This document shows positions 54,082 to 64,000 of a stretch of DNA of 64,000 bases, piece after piece; position 1 is the first letter of the stretch; the number at the start of each line of letters is the position of its first letter. A model generated the notes under the pieces. It had not been told where the DNA came from, ran no database searches, and saw nothing but the letters and a program-made list of their open reading frames with translations. The stretch covers positions 1 to 64,000 of the forward strand of contig BBXU01000449.1 of assembly GCA_001598975.1 (NCBI GenBank). The letters run 5' to 3'. Origin of the DNA: Parachlorella kessleri. Its lineage: Eukaryota > Chlorophyta > Trebouxiophyceae > Chlorellales > Chlorellaceae. The position numbers and the translations under genes were made by a program.

Positions 54082-55987
54082 TCACTGTGCGGGGATGGGC
54101 TGGTAGCCCTGCGCCGACCGCTTGGGTGGCAGCTTGCGCAGTATATAGAGCACCAGGGCTGACGGGATGATCTCCACGCAGCCATAGTAGATGATGTTCA
54201 GCAGCGGGTGGGCCATCACATCCACGCCAAAATCCTCGTTGTCAAACTCCGACCACGCCACGATGATGCTCCTGCAACAGTCATTGCGCTGGGAGCAAAG
54301 CTCACAATCACAACCACAACCCAGACACAGCTAGCCGGGAAGCCGCAGTCTTCAGCACTTGCTGGCAAAGCTAGGCAGACAAGGGCAGCACTGACTTCAC
54401 CAAGATATCTCCCCACCCAGCTCCTCAGCCTGTCCTCCTGCCACCCTTTCCACCTGCCCACCCAACCCAGCCTTCTCCACCACCCAGAAGGCAGTGGGTG
54501 CCTCCACAGCACGCGTCCCGCCGCTCCGGTGCCCCCACCTGAGCACGAAGCACGTCGCGCAGATTGTGGTGACCAGCCCGACCTCCCGCAGCTTCTTGCG
54601 GCGCCCGCGCGACTCAATAGGGAAGCGGCGCAGCATCAAGAACAGGCGGCCGCCGTAGAGCACAAAACCGGCGGCCGCGCCGGCGGACACGACCGCCAGG
54701 AAGCAGCCGGTGAGCTGCTGCCCCAGGCGCTCGGGCCGGCCGGTGGCGGACACAAACACCCACAGCCCCAACTGCGCGGGAGGGCAACGGCAGGGTGCCA
54801 AGCTCATGTCCAGGAGCCACTTCCTGTTTGCTGTCAGTACAGGTTTATGACTATCTGTACAGCCGCATGGATGCAGCGCACCACACCCGTCAGGGCTTTA
54901 CTTAGCGGGCTTTAATTAGCGTGTACAACCTCTAGGTCTCTGCCTCCTGTGACGCTCCCACGTATAGCTGGCTTGCCAAGCATGCCATGCTGGGCTACAG
55001 CCGTATGACGGGCAACCTCACCTCAATGGCATACACCGCCACATTCAGCAGCACAAATAGCGGCCGCAACGAGCCAGTAGGCAGGCTGCGGGCCTGGTAG
55101 TAGATCTCCGCCCAGAACAGTACCAGCAGCGTGTAGGTGGAAAAGAACAGTAGGCCTGCAGGAGGAGCTCCACACCTACTGAGCCCCAGCCTTTCCAGTG
55201 ACGCAAGTGGCTACATTCCATATGCCCAGGGCAAGCCAGAATTCGTTGCAGGACAGCCTATGTAACGAATCTCGGGTGCACAGGCCCAGACATAACAACT
55301 CTTCAAAACCCAATACCGCAAGAGGCACCACCCCCAAGGACAAGTTGGCATTCCGTCCTTGTGGTGGCAAACCGATGTAGCTCTCAGATAGCGCTGCTGC
55401 ACACTTGCATCCCAAGGTCGGCTGCTGTTACCTGGCAGGTCCAGCAAGAAGGCATGTGCTACCATGGAGTCCAGGTCCTGGACTTGCTGGCGGAAGGCAA
55501 ATACCCCCGCTCGGACACCGCACACAATGAAATTGAGCAGGTGGAACACCTTCTGCGTGGTCCAGCCATATTCGGGCACACGCAGCTGTATTCGTATTAT
55601 CTGGACCTGCAGGCAGCGAGAAGATAGAGGCTTAGAGCTGGTCCAGATGTAATTTCGCAGTCAAGGCAGGCAACCTTCACGGGCATCATTAGCAACGGGT
55701 GATACTATTCAGTGGCAGTGCACGAGGGCCAACTGAAGGAAGCAGCAGGTAAAAGGCACCCACCAGCGCCACCAAGGCGATCAGTCCATAGGCCACAGCC
55801 AGGCCATCAAAGGCCCCCACTTGCCAGGCCTTGCTGGCATCTATTTTCTGCCACCTGCGTGCAGCGAGGACACTGTCATGACAAGTTCTCGCCTCGCATT
55901 GCTGACCCTTGGCAATGTGGAACATTACAGCCCCTACCAGTCTGGCAGGGCGACGTTGTTCCAGAGCTCATCCACCAGCTCCCTCAT
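54082..55987 (-). CDS. TOM1/THH1/TOM3-family seven-transmembrane protein
   Basis: This is a plant-type polytopic membrane protein of the TOM1/THH1 family, known in Arabidopsis as vacuolar-membrane proteins that also serve tobamovirus replication. Exons 5' to 3': 55987-55938, 55854-55764, 55606-55432, 55155-55022, 54771-54539, 54271-54082; 290 residues in frame. The first junction rebuilds a double Trp ([14 protein letters not shown]) as in plant homologs. Strongly conserved pieces follow: [60 protein letters not shown] and the end [11 protein letters not shown]. Seven hydrophobic segments are spread along the chain. The short N-terminus lacks a signal peptide. The family match is very clear; the cellular role in the alga is not known. 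Confidence 0.92.
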
Positions 55988-57314
55988 GGGACACCGTCAC
56001 GGCGTGGCCCCTCCCTTGCGCACGCCTAGTGGGCAACAACCGATAAGGCTGGCCAAGCTCCAAGTCTATCTGGCCCCGGGGTTTGCAGGTAGCGCAACTG
56101 CTGCGCAGCGTGAGAGGCAGGGCAGTGACCCCCAAACGACAAGCACAGCCGGCGTTTGTGTATGAACAAGTGGGCCCACCCCAAGGGCAAGCCTTCGCAG
56201 TGAGCTGGACTCTCACGCATGTCCCGCGCTTTTCCTCGACACGGTTTTCCTGCGCATGGCATTTCCAGGCTCGCGAACGGATAATGGATTGCGCATATAA
56301 CTGACGGATGTGTACCGTGATTTGCCTGATGCCTGGTGGCGGCGCGGCGGCTAGCAAGTGTTGGGATCTACTTTTGCAGCCAGAGAAACATGCAGAGAAA
56401 CCTTGTAGGAACACATGATGGTCGGCTTATATAAATGTTACGGTTCTGACGTTGGCCTTGCTGTAGAGATGTGTAGGGGGCTCGTTGGCAAAGGCACGAA
56501 CTTTCCACTGCCAACTCACCACTCCCTGGTGCTTATGCAGTGTTCATAATAAAGTTTTCATTCCTGCGGAGCCTGGAGGGGGTTGTGATGATTTCTGTCG
56601 TTGGTCCTAGCTGTACGTCTGTTCGGTGCCAGCTTCAAGCTTCAAAACTTGAGCAAGAGTAGAAGGCCTTGTTTCCACTAGAGGGTTCCAGTTCGATTTG
56701 GGAGAGCTTCAAAACCAAGTTAGGGCTGCGTTACTGCTATATGGCTTCTATAGTGCCTCAATATCTTTAGCCGCACTAGCTACCCAACTCTTCCTCATCA
56801 CCAGTATATAAGGTTGGCAACGCCTGATGCCCCACTCCATCAGCCCTGCCATTAAGTTCAGCTGTTTGCACTGCCTGCCACCACTACCGACAAACTCTGT
56901 CAGGAGGACCACAACACGACACAGCACGGCATTGGTAAGTGACTTTAAGTATGAAAGAGATACGGTAACAGGTGCCGACGGGAGGCGGTACAGGGATAAG
57001 TAACCCAGCCACAGCTGAGAATCGATTACTCTGCGACATCAGACAAGCGCCCTGCTACCCGCATCGCTGCTGAGGAGGGCCAAAAGGGAGCGCGAACCCA
57101 AGTGCCAACAACGTAAGGAAAACTTTGGGAGGCCCCGGCATGAATTTGGCATGAATGGGCCAGCAGACGATACGACTGTACACGCCACCAACCAACTTGG
57201 TTGCCCAGGGCTGCCTGCATGTGGCGGCTACGCAATGGCCGCCGCACCGCTCGACAAACCGAAGTGAATAAAATGTGCTAACTGCGTACAACTACCTGCC
57301 TAACACCCAGCCCA
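55988..57314. other. Intergenic region with a TATA box of unknown use
   Basis: About 1.3 kb between the TOM1-like start and the 3' end of the VOC gene, both - strand. A TATA box at 56804-56813 and a GTAAGT donor at about 56936 suggest a + strand transcript, but no coding exon could be followed. Confidence 0.35.
56804..56813 (+). promoter_or_regulatory. TATA box without an assigned gene
   Basis: GTATATAAGG closely resembles the TATA box of the silk-like gene at 58480. About 125 bases downstream is a good splice donor (GTAAGT), so a spliced 5' leader is possible. Confidence 0.4.
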
Positions 57315-58194
57315 CTAGTCTCCGGGCTCTATTAGGCTTATCATCTGACCATCTGGGGCACGAAGGGCAGCAACCTGTATGCATGCAAACAAAGGGGCAG
57401 TGTGAAGCAACAATCCGATCTGGCGCCCAAGGCCACCCAAGTGGCCAAGCCTGCCTGCTGAAGCAACTCTTGTACTGCAAAGATGATGTAAGTTTTGCAT
57501 CAGCGGTGATTCCGGGTTACCAGCGCCCCAGACTCCGCACTGGGTGAAGCACTGAGGGTCCCTCAGTAAAAGGCTCCACAGCCACACCTACTTCTAAGGG
57601 TGATGAAGCACGACCCTGCAAACAAATGAGGAGACTTACCTTGGCTTGTGTGGGATATTGGATGGGTCCGTCCATTGTAGCTCCTAGCTGTATGAGCTTC
57701 GTTAGTGTCTGTTGCAGGTCATCCACTGTGAAACTTAGGATGGGCGTGTACCCTGTCGTGCAATAGGCCTCCCTGCAATTCATGTAGCACCAGCAAGGGG
57801 CTGTCCAGACGCCTATTTGAAGTATGGGGACGTGTAGGGGGACCAGGACCCGCGATGAGACCTGCTAAACAGGCCAGGGCCCCACGGCGCACCCATCCGC
57901 AGCTTTCAAGGCTATGGTTGCTCCCCCTCCGTCAAGTTCAGCCCATCTGTCTGTCAAAACTTTAAGGTGCAGGCCAAGACCCTCGCTGTAGAACCGTGCT
58001 GCCTTGGGCACATCCCTTTGTAAGAGCATGACGTACCGAAGCGACATTCGTGCAGCACATTGCTCGTGCACAGCTGCCCCAATCTGACGAAGAACACCGC
58101 TGGTACCCGATTCGCATGCTGGGATTCCTGCGCCCAGCCGCCAGCCAGGGTGTGACGCAAACAGTGCAGCGAGCAAGGGAGCAACCGAACTCAT
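57315..58194 (-). CDS. Glyoxalase / VOC-superfamily protein
   Basis: A vicinal-oxygen-chelate fold protein of unknown substrate. Exons 58194-57893, 57772-57640 and 57374-57315 give 164 residues in frame. The conserved part begins MSLRYVMLLQRDVPKAARFY (about 50), with GLGLHLKVL and WAELDGGGATIAL as the first beta-alpha-beta module. The second module has YTPILSFTVDDLQQTLTKL and ends AALRAPDGQMISLIEP, the typical end of glyoxalase/bleomycin-resistance-like domains. The glyoxalase I metal ligands are not all recognisable, so lactoylglutathione lyase activity is doubtful. The N-terminal about 50 residues may be a presequence, but the start could also be the Met of MSLRYV. Confidence 0.82.
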
Positions 58195-58571
58195 CGATTC
58201 TAGCTTGATAGGTATTTTTAATACTTGCAGATAGACGCTGCCTTCTGACATGCGCACTTTCAGTTTGATGCTTGATGATGCCCGGTAGATGGCTTGCAGC
58301 CATGTGCCGGTCCAAGAGCCTTGGAGCCTCACAAAGGGACAAGTTCAGGATCCCCACGGGGGTACATGTGGAGTTTAGCTGTGCTGTGAAGCCCAGCGAA
58401 GCCGTCATGCAAGCGGGGAAGCTGGATGCAGCCGCCGTTCAAACACCTTCACCGCGTGGGCAACAGGTGGGTCGGCAGGCATATAAGGGACATTTGGGTG
58501 TCAAGCACACCAGAGCAACACAAACAGCCTTCAATAGCAGTTTCAAAATCCAGCTGACACATTCTACAAGC
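58195..58571. promoter_or_regulatory. Divergent promoter region, VOC gene / silk-like gene
   Basis: 377 bases between divergent starts, containing the TATA box at 58480-58488 that points toward the silk-like gene. Confidence 0.5.
58480..58488 (+). promoter_or_regulatory. TATA box of the silk-like gene
   Basis: CATATAAGG lies about 90 bases before the ATG at 58572, a good core-promoter position for a short 5' UTR of roughly 60 bases. Confidence 0.6.
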
Positions 58572-60569
58572 ATGGCCCGCTACTCTGTGCTGGGTCTGTG
58601 CCTCCTCGTGGCTGGCCTGGCTGTAACCTGCCAGGCGAGGGACCCTTCAAGTAGGTCCACTAGTTGCTGTGTTGTCTTACGTAAGAAATGCAAATGGCGG
58701 TGAGAGTGCATGGCCAGTTGAACTAGATAGACAATCTCCTGTGCATCCATTGAGCGGAACCTTGTCAAATATAGAGTTGCTGGGTATTATGCGGATCTCA
58801 GTGTTATGCCGTACATGCAAAGGTGGATACTGGGTGGAACGGCTGGGCTTGTAGGAGATTGCCCCTCTTCTACATCACCACTCCCAACTCACACAAGTCT
58901 TTGTTGACCTGCTGCTGCAGGCCGCAAGCTGCTGCAGGCTGCCGCCCAAGCCAATGCAGCAGCACAGGCCTTTGGCCTGGCACCCATCCAATTCCCAGCA
59001 TTTAGCTCAGCAGCCGCTCAGGCATCCGCACAGGCCTCCAGTGCTGGTGGTGGGGCTGCCTCCGCCTCTGCAATGGCCAGCGCCATCGCCTCAGGCAAGC
59101 TAGCGAAGTCTACAAAGGGGGGTCTTAATAAGTGGGCGAAAGTGAGAGCATGTAGGCCTGCATCTATGTGATCAGTGGCAGAGGATGCTGCATCAGTCAA
59201 CCCTGAAAGGAAAAAGCATGAAACCAAGTGTCGGCCACTTGCCCTGCCGCTTGCAGGCAATTCTCAAGCATTTGCCCAGGCTGCGGCCAGCGCCTTCAGC
59301 AGTGGAAACTCTGCTGCAGTTGCACAAGCCATGGCTCAGGCTATCGCCAGTAAGTATGCCTTGGTGCAGGAATTCAACTGGCTGATCGCTTGCGTTCTAA
59401 CGGAACACACGCAAAGCCCAGTAGGATAGATCTTTCATCATGTATTGGTTGTTCAGCCTGAAGGGACTGGTGCATTCCACTGCAGACTGGTGCATAGATA
59501 TTTCTGCTTTGTGGACATAGTACATCCTGCATCTCTGTTCGCCCCGCTTGTGAAGGATTCAGCCAGCATGGTCAGCGGGTGGTTAGCTGTTAGCCTAGAA
59601 TAGATTGTCTATTTGTCTGCTTGTTCGGCACATGCTTGAGTCACATCTCAGCTATCACAGGGGAGGTCCCTGTCGAATCTGCCTATGCACCACCCGCAAA
59701 ACCACTGGGGCGTATTTGACTGCTCCTCCGTCTGCTTTGCCGCAGGTGGCAACGGAGCAGCCACTGCTAACGCAGCTGCATCGGCTTTTGCTTCTGGTAC
59801 CTCTGGCATTTCCAGTGCTTTCGCTCAGGTAAGCCACATAACAGGCAACTCTCCGAGATCTGGCAAACTGGGTCGAACCTGGGAGATTTTTGCTGCTGGA
59901 AGTGGTTTTAGTGAATGGTACCAGTAGTAATAGGTCAAGTGGCTAGATACAGTCCGGCTGGATGCATGGACGCACAGGATGTTTGCCAAAGAGCCTTGGT
60001 CTCGTTGCTACAACTGGCAGTGTCTGCCAGGCCTGCCGCTCAGCTTAGTTTGACCATGCTGCTGCAGGCCGTGGCTCAGGCTGCTGGCAACAATGCCTCA
60101 GCTGCTGCCAACGCTGCCGCATCCGCTTTCAGCGCCGGTGGCGGGTTTGCCAGCGCTGCTGCCTCTGCCTTTGCCCAGTCCTTCACTGCAGCTGCACCTC
60201 CGGCATTCTGCCAGGCCCTTGCAAGCGCTCAGGCAAGCAGGATTGGAGCAGGATTGCTAGGTTGTAGTGGGTTAGCAGGGCGGGTAAGACAGGGCATTGA
60301 GGGGCGCCTTGCAAGCGCTCAGGCAAGCAGGATTGGAGCAGGACTGCTAGGTTGTAGTGGGTTAGCAGGGCGGGTAGACAGGGCACTGCGCCCCTCAATG
60401 GAAAACTTTCAGGGAACAATCCCCAGGAGGTAATAAATTCTATGCTCAATTAGCTGTGACATTGCGCTCGCCTAAGTCATATTACCTTCCTGCCTTGCAG
60501 GCTTCAGCGGCTGCTTCCGGTGGGCTGGCGTCTGCCTTTGCACAGGCTACTGCTGCAGCACAGTGCTGA
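58572..60569 (+). CDS. Secreted alanine-rich silk-like protein
   Basis: Exons: 58572-58650, 58921-59094, 59257-59349, 59746-59828, 60068-60232, 60501-60569; 220 residues in frame. Exon 1 is a clear signal peptide (YSVLGLCLLVAGLAVTC, cleavage likely after CQA). The mature protein is low-complexity, dominated by Ala with Ser, Gln, Gly and Phe. Repeated modules such as QAFAQAAASAFSSGNS, ANAAASAFASGTS, ANAAASAFSAGGG and SAAASGGLASAFAQAT largely follow exon boundaries. It resembles egg-case (tubuliform) spidroin repeats in composition and rhythm, probably by convergence. Two Cys are present, one at the very end. It is likely a cell-wall or extracellular fibre/adhesive protein, but no function is shown. 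Two introns start with GC (59095, 60233). An alternative donor at 60323 adds 30 residues in frame. Confidence 0.8.
60217..60388 (+). repeat. 90-bp tandem duplication carrying a GC splice donor
   Basis: Two nearly identical copies, offset 90 bases, begin at 60217 and 60307 with CCTTGCAAGCGCTCAG|GCAAGC. Only a few substitutions and one 1-base gap separate them. Each copy contains the same GC donor, and the reading frame is open through the first copy. Confidence 0.9.
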
Positions 60570-60867
60570 ATAGCTTTGTGTGTGTCCACATCTTTGATGG
60601 AGAGTACCACATCATGCCGAAAATGTATCCACCAACCAACTCCCTACACCCTCAATATACCTTGGTCTGCCCTATTCTTTTTGTGTTTCCTCCTTGGTTT
60701 AGCATGTATGGGCTTATTAGCATAGAGCAGCCATGCTGAGGCAGATTATGTAAAACCGTCCTGGACGACCGGTCAGATAAGGAGCCGCAGAGTCTACCAA
60801 GAACAACCCCAAAATAACACTCACAACACACAAAATCTGTTCACAGCAAGCTAAACAACACGTCATA
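60570..60867. other. Convergent intergenic region
   Basis: The 3' ends of the silk-like (+) and rhodanese-like (-) genes. The + strand TGTAA at 60749-60753 is the likely silk-like poly(A) signal. Confidence 0.45.
60749..60753 (+). terminator. TGTAA poly(A) signal of the silk-like gene
   Basis: It lies about 180 bases after the stop at 60567-60569. Confidence 0.55.
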
Positions 60868-61903
60868 CTACGCATGCCAGTCTGTCACGAGGACAGTGTC
60901 AGAGTAACCAAACACACTCCTAAGCCGCACACATGCCTGCTGTGCCCTGACGTTGCCCTCTGTCGCCAGCACTGCCAACCGGCACGCCCCCAACTGCTGC
61001 ACAGCCTCCTTGGTCAGCTGCTCCAGCGGTACAGCAACACAACCCGCCGGTGCAGCAACTCCTGCAGGCTGCTTCCGGACATCCAGCACTGCCCATGTCA
61101 CTGCCTGGTCGCTGCCAGCCCCCCCACCCTCCTGCTGACACTCACGTTCTGCGTTCCGCAGCTGCTGAAATGCGTGCCAAGTCATGCTGCCTGAGGCTGC
61201 TACTGCGTACGGGCTCTCGCCCTCGCTTCCATCCGGCACACCCTGAGGAGGAGCACCCTCACTCGGGAGCAGCAAAGCAGCGGATGACAGCGTGTCCTCC
61301 AGTGCGGCTGGGCTGCGCATCCAAGGGTCATCGGACTCGTCTAGAATATCCTCCCACATCTCCTCATCCTCAACCTCCTCCCCAGCCAGGCGAATGCTCT
61401 CCCTCTGCAGCCCCTGCTCTTGCAACTGCAGCAGCCAGCCAGTACCTTAGTCAGCATTATGACGTGCACCTGTACTTCCCATCCTTTTGTACCTGAGATC
61501 AGATGTGTGCGACTGTGATGAGAGGAAGATGTTGCATGGCTAGCTAGCAGGGAAAAGAAGGCCTGCAGGCCAAGCTTACAGTAGTGGCGCCCCTCCCGCG
61601 TCGCAGCGTCTGACATAACACGGCCTTGTGAATGCATGAACAGCATCTGGCGTCACTAAAGGGCGCTAGTATCTCGTGCGCTACAGTGGCAAGGCAGAGC
61701 TTGTGCGCAGAAAGGGAGCTCACCGCTTCTAGCAAAGCTTCCTTGGGAGGAAGGTACCCTTCACTGCCCGCACAACTGGCTGCCTGTGTTTTCAGCAGTG
61801 TTGAAGTACTCAGGCTGCGCCACTGCCTGCGCCAAGCTCCCCATGGGCGAGGAGTTACAGCTGCACATGTCAGACATCCAGTCTGCAACTGCAGGCAAGA
61901 CAT
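60868..61903 (-). CDS. Rhodanese-like protein, probably inactive, organelle-targeted
   Basis: Exons 61903-61724 and 61425-60868 join in phase 0 to give 245 residues. Exon 1 is Arg/Ser/Thr-rich (WRRQWRSLSTSTLLKTQAAS), a typical mitochondrial or plastid presequence. After an acidic helix (EEVEDEEMWEDILDESDDPW), the C-terminal about 110 residues fit a rhodanese fold: MTWHAFQQLRNAE, WAVLDVRKQPAGV, GCVAVPLEQLTKEA, then AVLATEGNVRAQQACVRLR. In active rhodaneses the loop reads V-Y-C-x-x-G-x-R; here the Cys place is Ala, so no sulfur transfer is expected. An optional 30-base in-frame exon (61609-61580) lies in the intron. The rhodanese call rests on motif layout only. Confidence 0.65.
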
Positions 61904-62147
61904 ATAGTCGCTTCAGTTGCAAATAGAAGAAGGAATTGTACTCGGAGTGGCTTTTGTGGGCTTCCTTAGCAGCGTAAACCTTCTGGCGAAAGCGAGGCAC
62001 AGCAGGGCACAGCGTGAGGGCGCCCAAGATGGTGGTGGCCGAACATCGCAGCCAGGCCAAGGGTCAGGGCCAAATGACATACTTGTAGTGCAGGATATCA
62101 AGTGAAGCCGCCATCAACGGATGCATCACTATCGTATGTAGCATGTC
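61904..62147. promoter_or_regulatory. Divergent promoter region, rhodanese-like / NVL
   Basis: Only 244 bases separate the two divergent start codons. No TATA box is apparent. Confidence 0.45.

Positions 62148-64000
<1,853 letters not shown>

Overview
The window is nuclear DNA of a green alga (Chlorophyta). The evidence is GC-rich, intron-dense genes with short introns and strong (T/C)GCAG acceptors, TGTAA poly(A) signals downstream of several stops, and plant-type organelle proteins with N-terminal presequences (chaperonin 60 alpha, DNA gyrase A, histidinol-phosphate aminotransferase). Plant or green-lineage families such as TOM1/THH1 and CGEP are also present. I cannot name the genus. All exon models below were spliced by hand from donor/acceptor sites and reading phase; most multi-exon models close to a whole number of codons, which is the main internal check.

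Layout, left to right: 3' end of a chloroplast glutamyl peptidase (+); a small unknown protein (+); VPS54 (-, 16 exons); MAU2/SCC4 cohesin loader (+, 9 exons); histidinol-phosphate aminotransferase (+, 6 exons); a short potato-inhibitor-I-type protease inhibitor hidden on the - strand; an unknown coiled protein (+); plastid chaperonin CPN60 alpha (-, 13 exons); organellar DNA gyrase A (-, 18 exons); an EF-hand protein (+); a MUT-7/EXD3-like exonuclease with a YbaK domain and a Mut7-C domain (+); an unknown presequence-bearing protein (+); a monoacylglycerol-lipase-like hydrolase (+); a TOM1/THH1 seven-helix membrane protein (-); a glyoxalase/VOC protein (-); a secreted alanine-rich, silk-like protein (+); a rhodanese-like protein (-); and the 5' half of an NVL/CDC48C AAA ATPase (+), cut by the window end.

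There is no operon logic. Genes are mostly unrelated housekeeping functions, but many are arranged as divergent pairs with 0.25-0.5 kb shared upstream regions (VPS54/MAU2, inhibitor/unknown, gyrase A/EF-hand, VOC/silk-like, rhodanese/NVL), and one convergent pair has poly(A) signals a few bases apart. The accessory or unusual content lies in the silk-like gene with its in-frame duplicated splice donor, the three-domain exonuclease fusion, the tiny inhibitor gene, and several GC-AG introns.
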